Source: Oscillospiraceae bacterium (GTDB lineage: Bacteria; Bacillota; Clostridia; Oscillospirales; Ruminococcaceae). From it: 64,000 nt of DNA. A program made the translations under genes and the position numbers. The stretch lies in contig JAFTXQ010000015.1 of NCBI GenBank assembly GCA_017461565.1, forward strand, positions 22,825 to 86,824. The letters run 5' to 3'. Positions 33,837 to 43,659 of this stretch are shown here, piece by piece. The notes under the pieces are model-generated. The model was not told the origin of the DNA. It made no database searches and saw only the letters and a list, made by a program, of their open reading frames with translations. How positions within the stretch are numbered: position 1 is the stretch's first letter; the number at the start of each line of letters is the position of its first letter.

Positions 33837-35046
33837 CAGGATTTCAGCAGTAGTTATAGGTTTGATAGTTGCCGTTTTCGCCGTTGCAAATGCTGTATTG
33901 CTGACCGATAACTCCGACAGCGGCAGACCATATCGTGTGGAGATAAGCCGCCTTGCCCGTGAGATGGAAAACGGCTCTGTTCCTGATGTTTCGGAGTGCG
34001 AATATGTTACGGCGGTCACGGAATACGGCGAGGGCTTCTATGATTCCGACAGCGATCATGTTGTCAGAGAGATAAACGGCAAGCTGTATCGTTTTGATTA
34101 TGTTACAGGAGAGGATACGGATAAAACTGAGCTTGTCATAACGGTGAATGTCCTTCTCGGAGCCATGGCGGTAGCTGTAATTGGTGTTATGCTGTACATA
34201 CGGTTGGAGATACTGAAGCCGTTTGAACAGCTTTCCGATGTCCCGTATGAGCTTTCAAAAGGCAATCTTACTGCGCCTGTAAAGGAAAGCAAAAACCGAT
34301 TTTTCGGACGGTTTATCTGGGGCGTGGATATGCTGCGTGAGAATATGGAACAGCAGAAGGGACGTGAACTGGAGCTGCAAAGGGAAAAGAAGATGCTCCT
34401 GTTGTCGTTGTCACATGACATAAAAACTCCGCTGTCAGCAATAAAGCTGTACTCCAAGGCTCTTTCAAAGGGGCTTTACACAAGCGCAGAAAAACAGCTT
34501 GAGATAGCAGAAAACATCAACTCAAAGGCGGACGAGATAGAAAGCTATGTTTCGCAGATAATCACCGCATCGAGAGAGGATTTCCTCAGCCTTGATGTGA
34601 ATATGGGAGAGTTCTATCTGTCAGAGCTCATGACGAAGATAAGGCTGTATTACACCGAAAAGCTGTCGTTGATAAAAACGGGATTTTCGATTGAGAGCTA
34701 CACCGATCGCCTGCTGTGCGGTGACATTGACCGCAGCACCGAGGTCATCCAGAATATCATAGAGAATGCGATAAAATACGGCGACGGAAAGAGTATTGAT
34801 ATCGGCTTTTCCGAGGAGGATGGCTGTATCCTTATTGCTGTACGCAACAGCGGTTGTACACTGTCTGAAACTGATCTGCCGCATATATTCGACAGCTTCT
34901 GGAGAGGCTCAAATGCCGAAAACGAAAAGGGCAGCGGTCTGGGTCTTTATATATGCCGTCAGCTTATGCATAAGATGGAAGGCGATATCTTCGCCGTGAT
35001 AAACAACGGATTTATGTGCGTCACGGCAGTGTTCGTGAAAGTGTGA
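33823..35046 (+). CDS. Sensor histidine kinase
   Basis: A 407-residue membrane kinase. Helices at about 8-28 and 105-127 flank a small extracellular loop of about 75 residues. Then come a HAMP-like linker, the dimerisation H-box SHDIKTPLSAIK with His198, and the HATPase domain with N-box (IIENAIKYG), HIFDSFWRG and GSGLGLYI. The short sensing loop fits kinases that get their signal through a partner transporter. It is translationally linked to the response regulator. Confidence 0.94.
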   Translation: MKAFNRISAVVIGLIVAVFAVANAVLLTDNSDSGRPYRVEISRLAREMENGSVPDVSECEYVTAVTEYGEGFYDSDSDHVVREINGKLYRFDYVTGEDTDKTELVITVNVLLGAMAVAVIGVMLYIRLEILKPFEQLSDVPYELSKGNLTAPVKESKNRFFGRFIWGVDMLRENMEQQKGRELELQREKKMLLLSLSHDIKTPLSAIKLYSKALSKGLYTSAEKQLEIAENINSKADEIESYVSQIITASREDFLSLDVNMGEFYLSELMTKIRLYYTEKLSLIKTGFSIESYTDRLLCGDIDRSTEVIQNIIENAIKYGDGKSIDIGFSEEDGCILIAVRNSGCTLSETDLPHIFDSFWRGSNAENEKGSGLGLYICRQLMHKMEGDIFAVINNGFMCVTAVFVKV

Positions 35047-35480
35047 TCGAGCACCGCACTTGGATCGGTTTTTAATAAATGCAAGTTTGTCAATCATCCT
35101 GAATAGTAATGATCAAAGAACCGGATAAGTGAAAGCCAATTGAGAGGACGCATTATACGGTCAGCGCAGGAATAAATGCTGTGATGTGATCTTCACGATG
35201 GTTACATTCAGCTTTGTTGTGTCTGGGAGTATACGGACGAATATATTCCTCCCCCAGGCGACTATGCCAAAAAATATATGTAAGAGCGTGCTTTGTTTAC
35301 ACATTAATTTTCACCATATTTCATCAGGAATTGATGATCCTTCATTATAATACTCATTAAGGGATAGACCACCTTCTTCTGTCGAACTTTATTCTGTCAG
35401 GTTTTCGTCTATCTCTCTTCTTTTGTCTGATATCTATTGTAGCACTACACATAATCATTTCATAAAATTTTACAATCTCA

Positions 35481-35509
35481 TTGACAAATGTTACAAAATA
35501 TATTATAAT
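35481..35509 (+). promoter_or_regulatory. Perfect consensus promoter of the MCP gene
   Basis: TTGACA, 17 nt, TATAAT. A roughly 100-nt leader follows that contains a CTCCC-N6-GGGAG hairpin. The preceding 430 nt (35047-35480) are A/T-rich and I see no gene, terminator with a convincing T-run, or known RNA in them. Confidence 0.85.
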
Positions 35510-35616
35510 GTGATTATAAATTTTGAATATTATTACCGTTCGTGTTGTGAATTTGCTCCCTGTTCCGGGAGTTTCCGTATGGGTGGTGTAATATCAGCTT
35601 GTGGGAGGTAAAAATT

Positions 35617-37296
35617 ATGAAACGTATGGCGCAGTCCACAAAGGGCAGACTTCTGCTCATAATTGCGATGGTGATGCTTGTTATCGTTGCTGGATGTTCT
35701 CTGGTGGTGAGCAATGTCAACAATAGGCTTGAGGATGCTCTTAACGATAAGCATGATCTGTACATCGGCGCAGTCAACTACAAGTCTGCCTCGGAGTTTC
35801 TCACAAGGCAGGCAAGAATGTATGCAACGACAGGCGACGCCGCTTATTACGATGCATATATGAACGAGATAAATGTTACTAAATCCCGTGAAACGAATCT
35901 CGAGGCTATGAAGGCTATCGGTCTTGAGGCTGAAGAGCTTGAGTATATGGAAAAGATCGCCGCAAACTCTGCGGAGATGTGCCTTTATGAGGACAGATCC
36001 TTTGCTTTTGTTCAGTCAGGAGATCTGGCATCCGCTTCTGATGAGGTATACAGCGACGCATACAATGCTCTTGCTTCCGAGGTTTCCGAGTATACCGATA
36101 CATTCAACAGTCTCATTCAGGACAGAATGCAGGCAAGAGTGTCCGACTATCAAACGGCAATGCTGATATGCGACATCGGTCAGTACATAGCGATCGCAGT
36201 GACGATAATCATTCAGGTGATCGTTGTTCTGTTTGTGTTCAGAGAGCTTCTCAAGCCTATCATCGCTACCGAAAAGAAGATGCTGGACTTTGTGCGTGGC
36301 GATATCCACTCCGAGTTCAATATCAGGATCGACAATACCGAGGTAGGTCAGACAGCAAAGGCTATTGCTGATTTCCAGACATATCAGCAGGATATCATTT
36401 CCGATATCAACTATCTGCTTGGCGAGATGGCTAACGGAAATTTCGTGATCGAATCACGCTGTCCTGAGAATTACAGAGGCGATTATGAGGAGATCCTTGT
36501 TTCCATCAGAAACATCATAACAACACTGAGCGCTACACTGTCCGATATCTATGAGACAGCAAATCAGGTAGACAGCGGAGCTTCCCAGGTAGCTGCCGCT
36601 TCCATCAACCTTTCTCAGGGCGCTACCGAGCAGGCGGCTTCCATCGAGGAGCTTTCGGCTACGGTCAATGTTATTGCGGAAAAGATCAAGGCAAATGCTC
36701 AGGACGCTGTCACCGCAAACAATAAGACAAACGATGCGGGCGAAGAGCTTTCGCAGGTAAACGACAGAATGAGCGAGCTTGTAAAGGCTATGAACGATAT
36801 CGGCACAGCCTCCAACAAGACCAAGGATATCGTAAAGATCATTGATGATATCGCATTCCAGACCAATATCCTGGCGCTGAATGCCGCTGTTGAGGCAGCG
36901 AGAGCAGGCGACGCAGGCAAGGGCTTCGCAGTGGTTGCCGACGAGGTAAGGAACCTTGCTTCTAAATCTGCGGAGGCTGTACAGAACACCACTGAGCTTA
37001 TCGAGAGTATCGTTCAGCGTGTTGAACTTGGAACAGGACTTGTTGACGAGGTTGCCGACAAGATGAGCATCGTAGCTAATGCTGCTGAAGAAGCAGCTGA
37101 GCTCAACATGAGAATGGCAGACGCTTCTCAGGAGGCTTCCGATTCCGTTGCTCAGCTCACTATAGGTGTTGAGCAGATAGCCGATGTTGTCCAGACCAAC
37201 AGTGCAACATCCGAGGAGACTGCCGCAGCCAGCGAGCAGCTTTCCGCACAGGCAGACAACTGCAAGGATATGATCGCAAAGTTCAACCTCAGATGA
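35617..37296 (+). CDS. Methyl-accepting chemotaxis protein
   Basis: A 559-residue membrane receptor. Helix one (about 10-32) and helix two (about 185-210) enclose a four-helix-bundle sensing region, then a HAMP domain and a long cytoplasmic coiled coil. The hairpin tip [21 protein letters not shown] carries the CheA/CheW-contact glutamates. The ATG is chosen because GGGAGG is 7-12 nt upstream. No che or flagellar gene is near, so it is an orphan receptor; its neighbours handle cyclic di-GMP, but a link is speculative. Confidence 0.95.
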   Translation: MKRMAQSTKGRLLLIIAMVMLVIVAGCSLVVSNVNNRLEDALNDKHDLYIGAVNYKSASEFLTRQARMYATTGDAAYYDAYMNEINVTKSRETNLEAMKAIGLEAEELEYMEKIAANSAEMCLYEDRSFAFVQSGDLASASDEVYSDAYNALASEVSEYTDTFNSLIQDRMQARVSDYQTAMLICDIGQYIAIAVTIIIQVIVVLFVFRELLKPIIATEKKMLDFVRGDIHSEFNIRIDNTEVGQTAKAIADFQTYQQDIISDINYLLGEMANGNFVIESRCPENYRGDYEEILVSIRNIITTLSATLSDIYETANQVDSGASQVAAASINLSQGATEQAASIEELSATVNVIAEKIKANAQDAVTANNKTNDAGEELSQVNDRMSELVKAMNDIGTASNKTKDIVKIIDDIAFQTNILALNAAVEAARAGDAGKGFAVVADEVRNLASKSAEAVQNTTELIESIVQRVELGTGLVDEVADKMSIVANAAEEAAELNMRMADASQEASDSVAQLTIGVEQIADVVQTNSATSEETAAASEQLSAQADNCKDMIAKFNLR

Positions 37297-37305
37297 TCGT
37301 AAGAT

Positions 37306-37338
37306 ATGCGCCGTTACCGGATGTGACGGCGCATTTTT
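37306..37338 (+). terminator. Terminator of the MCP gene
   Basis: A 9-bp perfect stem ATGCGCCGT/ACGGCGCAT followed by five T. Confidence 0.88.
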
Positions 37339-37385
37339 GTCTGCTGATTTATGCAGAAAAACAATACTGTGGAGATATGACTGTC

Positions 37386-37432
37386 AAAACGGCTCTGTTA
37401 CGGTGATGGCGACTGTATAACAGAGCCGTTTT
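37386..37432. repeat. Dispersed inverted repeat element, copy 2
   Basis: A 15-bp perfect stem AAAACGGCTCTGTTA/TAACAGAGCCGTTTT with a 17-nt centre. The same arms occur in the elements near 27115, 55745 and 59284. The T-run makes it a possible second terminator. Confidence 0.85.
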
Positions 37433-37504
37433 GCAAATGCTGTGCTTTGTTGCGAAACAGCTAACGCCTCTTCAGTGTTCTGATGATCATCTTATAAATG
37501 TCGA

Positions 37505-37533
37505 TTGACAAATGGATAAATATGTGTTATAAT
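37505..37533 (+). promoter_or_regulatory. Perfect consensus promoter of the SPFH-bactofilin operon
   Basis: TTGACA, 17 nt, TATAAT. The leader is about 170 nt long and contains an imperfect hairpin (about 37637-37675, ACACATAGATGCCA with TTGGCGTCTGTGT). Confidence 0.88.
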
Positions 37534-37712
37534 AATGTCGGATTGTGTCGTTTTTCATAAAAGTTGCACTCAAACACAATGAAAAATGGTGGTAATGCAC
37601 AAAAAACATCTTGCTTTTTTGTCAGTTGTATGAAATGACACATAGATGCCAGCCCGATAAGCATTGGCGTCTGTGTTGTAATTATAGTATTCAGTTTATA
37701 GGAGGAAATAAC

Positions 37713-38912
37713 ATGGCTATAATTGATATGGTCGAATGGTCACCCCAAAACAATTCGGAATTTGCTTACCGTTTCCCGCACAGCAATCTCAGCACAGGCA
37801 CACAGCTTATAGTGCACGAGTCGCAGGAGGCGGTGTTTTTTTCAAAAGGGCAGATACTTGGCAAGTTTGGCCCCGGCTCACATACTCTTTCCACTCAGAA
37901 CTTACCGTTGCTGAGAAATCTCTTCGGTATCCCGTTCGGCGGTAAGAATCCATTTATGGCGGAGGTGTGGTTTGTCAATAAGACCGCTCCGCTGAATATC
38001 GACTGGGTAACTACTCCCATGCGTGTGCTGGATGCTGACTACGGTCAGATGCTCCCGCTGGTCGCAACGGGAAGATACGGACTTAAGGTGAGAGATGCCG
38101 AGCGCTTTCTTGTAAAGCTTGTAGGTACCATGCAGAGCTTTACGTCAAGAGAGCTTACAGACCATTTCAAGGGCGCTATGATAGCAAAGACAAACTCCTC
38201 TATCATGGCGTTTATGAATGCAAACCATGTGGGCATCAACAGTATCGCAATGCACCTTGACGATCTTTCCAGATTCATCAAGCAGCCCATGGCTGAGTTC
38301 TGGGAGGATTACGGCTTCAATCTTGAGGGCTTTTACATAACAGAGGTGAACCTTGATACATCCTCTGAAGAGGGCCGCAAGATCTCGGAGGCTATGTCTG
38401 AACGCTCCGCACAGGCGATCGCAGGCTACACATGGCAGCAGAAGCAGTCCTTTAATGTGGCTGAGCAGGCTGCAAACAGCAATGCCTCAATGGGAATTCT
38501 TGGCGTGGCAATGATGACAGGAGCATTTGCCGGCGGCAATTCAATGGGTGGTGCGATGATGCAGCCGCCTGCACAAAATCAGTATCAGTTCGGCGCTAAT
38601 AACCCGTATGGCGCCCAGGGCGGAATGGGCGGTTATGGCGCTTCTAACCCCAGAGTAGCACGAAAAGAAGTGTTCTGTTCCAATTGCAGCAAGAAGTTTT
38701 CGATAGATTCGGCATTCTGTCCTCACTGCGGAAACCGCTATAATCCTTGCCCTGCCTGTGGGGCTGACAATTCGCAGAACTCCACCCGATGCGTTACCTG
38801 CGGAACTACGCTGGCGTCGGAGGTTGCGGCAGACAATATCTGCTTCAAGTGTCATAATCCCGTGCCGTTCGGTACCAGATTCTGCCCGATCTGCGGCAAT
38901 AAGCTCCAGTAA
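37713..38912 (+). CDS. SPFH-domain protein with three C-terminal zinc ribbons (YdjI-like)
   Basis: A 399-residue protein. Residues about 20-250 fit the SPFH/stomatin-like family seen in B. subtilis YdjI (ESQEAVFFSKGQ, VRDAERFLVKLVG, YGFNLEGFYITEVNL). Then come a Gly/Gln/Asn/Met-rich flexible segment (about 270-310) and three CxxC-pair zinc ribbons (CSNC/CPHC, CPAC/CVTC, CFKC/CPIC). There is no transmembrane segment. YdjI-like proteins associate with membrane-stress proteins of the PspA type, but no PspA is present here. Start set by GGAGGAAATAAC. It is the first gene of a six-gene operon and probably the scaffold. Confidence 0.88.
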   Translation: MAIIDMVEWSPQNNSEFAYRFPHSNLSTGTQLIVHESQEAVFFSKGQILGKFGPGSHTLSTQNLPLLRNLFGIPFGGKNPFMAEVWFVNKTAPLNIDWVTTPMRVLDADYGQMLPLVATGRYGLKVRDAERFLVKLVGTMQSFTSRELTDHFKGAMIAKTNSSIMAFMNANHVGINSIAMHLDDLSRFIKQPMAEFWEDYGFNLEGFYITEVNLDTSSEEGRKISEAMSERSAQAIAGYTWQQKQSFNVAEQAANSNASMGILGVAMMTGAFAGGNSMGGAMMQPPAQNQYQFGANNPYGAQGGMGGYGASNPRVARKEVFCSNCSKKFSIDSAFCPHCGNRYNPCPACGADNSQNSTRCVTCGTTLASEVAADNICFKCHNPVPFGTRFCPICGNKLQ

Positions 38913-38927
38913 CAGAACGGAGGAAAT

Positions 38928-39635
38928 ATGAGAAAAAATGAATATATGATTCCTAGGCTCGTCATGTTCTTTTTGGGCTTAGCTGTGTTAGGCGTAATAG
39001 CAATGGTGACCGCTCCGTTATTCCTTGACAGGATAGGAGTGTATATCTTTACCTGTATCAGTGTCGTGTCGGTGTACGTAGCAGGCTTTCTGCCTGTGCT
39101 GGTCAGCAGGTTCCGTGGACAGGTGGCGTCGGTAGCCTCCGGTATGGCAGTGTACTATAAGGCTATGTCTACGTATGCATTCGTCACTGTTATCAATATC
39201 GTTCTTCTTCTGGTAATGATACTGCCTGTTGGCATTTCTATTGCAATACAGTGCGTGGCAGCGTTCGTGTTTCTGATATGGGTGATACTAGCCCTTGTAT
39301 CAAAGGATCATATCGATGCTGTACAACAGGAAGAAAACGAGAAAAAATCCTTTGTTGTTGAGCTCAGAAGCAAGGCTGACAGGCTTGTTGCCATGACAGC
39401 GAGGGTTGATAACAGCGGCGTCCGTGCTGCTGTAAACAACATCGCAGAGAATATGCGTTATCTCTCGCCCGGAAGCTCTGCCGAGGCACGTGATCTCGAG
39501 CGCAGGATGCTGGTGATACTTGACACCATCCTTATGGACAGTTATTTCAGCGGCGACGCAGGCAGTCTGGGCGGCCTGGAAAATAAGCTTGGCAATTTCA
39601 ATGCGCTGTATCTTGAGCGCAAAAATATGTATTAA
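38928..39635 (+). CDS. Membrane protein of the SPFH operon
   Basis: A 235-residue protein with four hydrophobic helices arranged as two hairpins (about 10-30, 35-55, 78-100, 104-122). A soluble helical domain (about 125-235) follows, containing SKADRLVAMTARV and a Gly/Ser-rich stretch. No family is recognised. It lies 15 bp after the SPFH gene with RBS GGAGG. It may anchor the soluble SPFH protein at the membrane; this is inferred from context only. Confidence 0.8.
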   Translation: MRKNEYMIPRLVMFFLGLAVLGVIAMVTAPLFLDRIGVYIFTCISVVSVYVAGFLPVLVSRFRGQVASVASGMAVYYKAMSTYAFVTVINIVLLLVMILPVGISIAIQCVAAFVFLIWVILALVSKDHIDAVQQEENEKKSFVVELRSKADRLVAMTARVDNSGVRAAVNNIAENMRYLSPGSSAEARDLERRMLVILDTILMDSYFSGDAGSLGGLENKLGNFNALYLERKNMY

Positions 39636-39652
39636 GAAAGAGGACAGACGCT

Positions 39653-41623
39653 ATGACAGGAAAGATCTTTGAAAATTCCTCCAATATATATCAGGATCAG
39701 GCGAAAATACTTTTTGACTATTACAAGACCGCAGCGGAGACTATCGTTGCGGCGGAGATGGAAGAGGAGCAGAACAAGGCTGATCTTATCAAACAACGTG
39801 ACTCGATGATAGCCGAAAGAGATAAGGCAAAGATGATATCTACGGTCTGCTTTGTGCTGTTCATTCTGGTCATCACTCTCATTGTCGGACTTGTGTATAT
39901 GTTCAAGCAGAAGAAATATCAGGCTGAAGTAGAAAGATTTGAACGAATGATCGCAGAATGCGATGAAAGACACCGCAATATCCGCCGTGAATACAAGGTC
40001 GATAAGATCGGCGTGGTATATGTTCCTGTTGCAACTAAGGTACCTTTCGAGGATAAGAGCATCGTGCTTGACCACACAGGAACAGTGGATGATACGGACT
40101 TCAACCTTACCCTGCTTAATCAGCCTGAAGATTTCCAGGATTCCGTGCAGCAGCTTTCCGATATGCTGGACAAGCTCCCCGTGGTGGAAGACAACACAAT
40201 GACGGAAACGGTAAACACATCCGAGTATTCTACATCTATTCAGAGTATCACGCTGTACGATTATATGGGCAGTCTTGACAGACAGGTAAGAAATATCAGC
40301 TACCTGCTCGGAGATAACCGCAATGCGTCTGTAAAGATACCTGTTATCGCTCCGGATGGTCAGACCGCTCAGTATCTGAATGAGTATGCAACTACCGAGA
40401 CAGGCTCTCACAATGTTGTGAAGGTGTTTGATGTTTCCTTTGATGAGCGCCTTGAGAAATTCGCTTCTCTCAACGCCCTCAAGGATCAGGTAAAGACAAC
40501 GGGCGACTCGGACAGCAACGAGTACATAAGACGTCTTATGCGCCGTCTTGCAGAGTCCGTACAGCTTCTTACAAAGACAAAGATATCTTCTCAGAGCAAG
40601 CTTATCAACTATACATCATCTATCTTTAATCTCGTGCTAAAGTCCGGCTACACACAGTATTCGCCTTCACTTGAGGCGGAAGAGATCGAGAGAGCACGCT
40701 CCGAGAGCTTTTTTGATTACCGCACAGCTGTCAATGACTACACTCCGTTCTCTCTGAAATCCAGCTCCATCGTGAGATATGAGCTGCTTTCAAGCAGCTG
40801 GATAGCTGAGGATGGTTCCAGAACATCGATGCCTTTCGGTATGCATCAGATTGATGAAGAGATCTTCATGCCCGTTATCGCTTCACTCATGGAGGAGAAC
40901 AGGATCGAAAGACTCAAGATCTACAACAACATCGACGATCAGAAGAGAATGTATGTTGACAGATGGAAGACCGAGATCGGCAACTATTTCAGAGATAACC
41001 GAAAGACTGCCGATGAGCTTATCACCCACATGCGTGAGACCTATTCCGATTACATGAATGCTTACAATATGTACAAATCGCTGCTTGACACCAGCAACTC
41101 CATGAAGAGCAGCGGAAGCATCGAGAACAGTGAGGTCAAGGAGATCGAGTCCCAGGCTGAGATGATCGCCGGCTTTGAGGCACAGGCTTCTCAGTGCAAT
41201 CAGCAGCAGGAGGCGTTTGCCGAGTTTATGGACAGGATCAACGACAGCATCGACGAAAGCACAAAGAAGTTCGAGTTTATCGAATACTTCGAAGGCTCGC
41301 TCAGAGATACGATGGCGCATGATACTGCGATCGCATTCTCCGATCTGCAGTCGCTTGATAACCGCCGCAGAAGTCTGGTCGGCGTCAGCCCGTATGTAGC
41401 AAACAAGGCTGTGCTCCTTCCCGAGCCCACTATCAGCCCGGATGTATTTGAGGGTATCCACATGGATCTGATGCAGAAGGTCAACAATTCCATCGGTGCG
41501 GCAGAGCCTTTCATCGCTTCCGACGAAGCGGTCATGGCTGCTATGCAGGCGGAGGATACAGCTGCGATGCCGGTCACGGATGAAGCCGTGGCAAGCGCCC
41601 AGCCTGTTGATTGTGGGGTGTGA
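39653..41623 (+). CDS. Large membrane-anchored coiled-coil protein of the SPFH operon
   Basis: A 656-residue protein. An N-terminal charged coiled coil (about 1-58) precedes one strong membrane helix (about 62-86), a second charged coil (88-110), a compact region with YVPVATKVPFEDKSI, and a long helical body (about 220-600). The C-terminal 50 residues are Ala/Pro/Val-rich. The whole is Glu/Lys/Arg-rich with few Cys. No known domain can be named. It starts 17 bp after the previous gene and ends 3 bp before the next. Confidence 0.8.
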   Translation: MTGKIFENSSNIYQDQAKILFDYYKTAAETIVAAEMEEEQNKADLIKQRDSMIAERDKAKMISTVCFVLFILVITLIVGLVYMFKQKKYQAEVERFERMIAECDERHRNIRREYKVDKIGVVYVPVATKVPFEDKSIVLDHTGTVDDTDFNLTLLNQPEDFQDSVQQLSDMLDKLPVVEDNTMTETVNTSEYSTSIQSITLYDYMGSLDRQVRNISYLLGDNRNASVKIPVIAPDGQTAQYLNEYATTETGSHNVVKVFDVSFDERLEKFASLNALKDQVKTTGDSDSNEYIRRLMRRLAESVQLLTKTKISSQSKLINYTSSIFNLVLKSGYTQYSPSLEAEEIERARSESFFDYRTAVNDYTPFSLKSSSIVRYELLSSSWIAEDGSRTSMPFGMHQIDEEIFMPVIASLMEENRIERLKIYNNIDDQKRMYVDRWKTEIGNYFRDNRKTADELITHMRETYSDYMNAYNMYKSLLDTSNSMKSSGSIENSEVKEIESQAEMIAGFEAQASQCNQQQEAFAEFMDRINDSIDESTKKFEFIEYFEGSLRDTMAHDTAIAFSDLQSLDNRRRSLVGVSPYVANKAVLLPEPTISPDVFEGIHMDLMQKVNNSIGAAEPFIASDEAVMAAMQAEDTAAMPVTDEAVASAQPVDCGV

Positions 41624-41626
41624 TCT

Positions 41627-42532
41627 ATGCCGAGTTTTGATTTTGTAGTAGATACCAAGCCGATGGCTGAATCGGTTTCGACTGTTTCTGATAATGTCAA
41701 GCTTACAACCGCAGCAGTTGTTGCGATGGAGGCGGCTGTTATTCTTGCGGAGAAGAACGCAGCAGACAAGATATGCGACAATGTGGACAGGGGCTTTTTC
41801 AGCCTTATCCGCTCACAGGTATCAATGAAGTTGTCCACCTGCTACACTGAAATGCAGGCAAAGCTCTCTCTGCTCATGGAGTACAGCAAAACTCTGGGAA
41901 AGACCCAGGAGCGTATGGAGGGTGACTACAACCGAGTAAAGGGACAGTACAGGCAGATATTCAAGGGACTTGACAAAGCGCTTTCCAACAGAATAGCTCA
42001 GCTTGACAAGGATGCGGTAGGCATCTCGGAAACAAGGAAAAGAGTCATTCTCAGTATGTTTGAGAGACAGATACCCGAAACGGTGGTTACTTCGACTGAG
42101 GTCGAGCTTGACGATCAGAAGATCGTTTCCACAAGAATAAAGAACAAGACAGATCGTTCTCTTGATGTTCTTGCAGGTAAGGTAAGAGAAAATCTGACCT
42201 ACAAGAAGCTCATGGATGATATGCTGGACAGCTCAACGACTGAGAAGCGTGTAGAGGAGTACATCCCTGTCGTTTACGCAAACAAGCAGAGTAATCTTGT
42301 GACCGATACGTATGTCCTCAGCCTGCATTATCCCGAGTACCTTTCTGATAAGGTCAGGAACAACATCGACCTCAGCATACTCAATCAGGAGGAGCTTTGT
42401 ATAAACGATCAGAAGGATGACTTCGAGAGAAAGAGCGTTTCGGATGAATTCCAGAATCTTGTTGCGGCATCCAGACTTGATCCTCGTGTTGCTGAAAGAA
42501 TGATGTATCTGTTTCAACAGGGAGGCTGCTGA
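41627..42532 (+). CDS. Helical protein A of the SPFH operon (paralogue of the next gene)
   Basis: A 301-residue soluble protein, mainly helical. It has an Ala-rich first helix (TTAAVVAMEAAVILAEKNAADKI), a coiled-coil middle with a conserved pattern F-x-LD-A/E-L-x-R (GLDKALSNRIAQLDK), and a C-terminal half with YIPVVYANKQ. It aligns along its whole length with the next protein: DxGFF/YGLI, the coil, LDK, LSYRQMM/LTYKKLM and YIPV. Function unknown. Its stop overlaps the next start by one base. Confidence 0.8.
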   Translation: MPSFDFVVDTKPMAESVSTVSDNVKLTTAAVVAMEAAVILAEKNAADKICDNVDRGFFSLIRSQVSMKLSTCYTEMQAKLSLLMEYSKTLGKTQERMEGDYNRVKGQYRQIFKGLDKALSNRIAQLDKDAVGISETRKRVILSMFERQIPETVVTSTEVELDDQKIVSTRIKNKTDRSLDVLAGKVRENLTYKKLMDDMLDSSTTEKRVEEYIPVVYANKQSNLVTDTYVLSLHYPEYLSDKVRNNIDLSILNQEELCINDQKDDFERKSVSDEFQNLVAASRLDPRVAERMMYLFQQGGC

Positions 42533-43587
42533 TGAGTTATACCAGAACATATAACGGATCGGTAACCGTTACCGGTGATGTGACGGTGAATTATCCTGCA
42601 AGTCAGTACGGCGGTTCCAAGACAGTGTCGTATTCACAGACAGTGCCGCTTAGTTTCAATGTCACTGTTGAGACTACACCGTTTGATCAGAGCATCAATA
42701 GCGCTTCCAATCAGGTCAACGGTCTTACTGCCGCAGTTGCAGCTATGAACACCGCTAACTGTGCGGCTATCACGGCAAATGCAAATCGTATCTCGGATTC
42801 GATAATCGACGGATTCTATGGATTGATCCAGAATGATATCACCACCAAAAAAGCTGAATGCAGCACGTTGATACAGACAAAATCCGCACTGCTGTTAGCA
42901 CATTCGGAGGCTGTCAGGGATAAGCATGACCGTATGCTCAATGATGTTGAGAGAGAACGTGCAAAGTTCGGTATGGTATTTGCAGAGCTTGACAAAGAGC
43001 TTGAAAGACGTGTTACCGAGCTTGATAAGCCTGCATTCAAGCTCAGTAAAAAGGTGCGTGACGAGATCGTACTCAAGCCCTTCCTGACGTCAGCTGCAAT
43101 GACGACGGATCAGATCAGCACGGGCGGAGATGATACCAGAATAGCTATTGCAGGTCTTCGCCAGAAGATATCTACGGTTCTTCAGCATCTTGTCAACTCG
43201 TTAAAAAACAACCTGAGCTACCGCCAGATGATGCATGATATCCTCTGGAAGAAGGATACTGAGGAAGAACAGCTGTCATATATTCCTGTGGCATACTGCA
43301 TATCTCAGGATCTTCAAAGCGCAAACAAACGATGCAATTGCTTTGTGTCTGACAACGCCAACAAGCAACAGATACTTGAATCGGTTTTCGCATATATCAA
43401 TGAAAGCAGCGTCAATCCGCCAAGAGCGGTTCATGAGGACGATATGAAGCTTATACAGCAGGCGTTTTCCAGCATGGTGCAGGATGAATATACAAGCTTT
43501 GATGGCCACGATGAATACAGAGAGCGTGTATATACTGAGATATTCAGATTGTGGAAAGAAGATTCGGGATGCATTAAGCAGATATAA
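42532..43587 (+). CDS. Helical protein B of the SPFH operon (paralogue of the preceding gene)
   Basis: A 351-residue protein related to its neighbour but with an additional N-terminal beta-rich segment (about 1-55: alternating Thr/Val/Tyr such as GSVTVTGDVTVNY). The Ala-rich helix, coiled-coil core (ERAKFGMVFAELDKELERRVTELDK) and YIPVAY region match protein A. The added strand-rich head could contact the bactofilin-like protein encoded next. Two paralogues translated by one-base stop-start overlap suggest equal amounts and a heteromeric complex. Confidence 0.8.
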   Translation: MSYTRTYNGSVTVTGDVTVNYPASQYGGSKTVSYSQTVPLSFNVTVETTPFDQSINSASNQVNGLTAAVAAMNTANCAAITANANRISDSIIDGFYGLIQNDITTKKAECSTLIQTKSALLLAHSEAVRDKHDRMLNDVERERAKFGMVFAELDKELERRVTELDKPAFKLSKKVRDEIVLKPFLTSAAMTTDQISTGGDDTRIAIAGLRQKISTVLQHLVNSLKNNLSYRQMMHDILWKKDTEEEQLSYIPVAYCISQDLQSANKRCNCFVSDNANKQQILESVFAYINESSVNPPRAVHEDDMKLIQQAFSSMVQDEYTSFDGHDEYRERVYTEIFRLWKEDSGCIKQI

Positions 43588-43659
43588 GCTGCTTACAAAA
43601 ATGACTGCTATGCATACATATCCTGTTATCATGCGGTCAATATCACCAAGGAGGAAATC

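Noticed and set aside
35510-35616. Cyclic di-GMP riboswitch in the MCP leader
   Set aside because: Only a simple hairpin is visible; the conserved core of GEMM-I or c-di-GMP-II is not recognisable.
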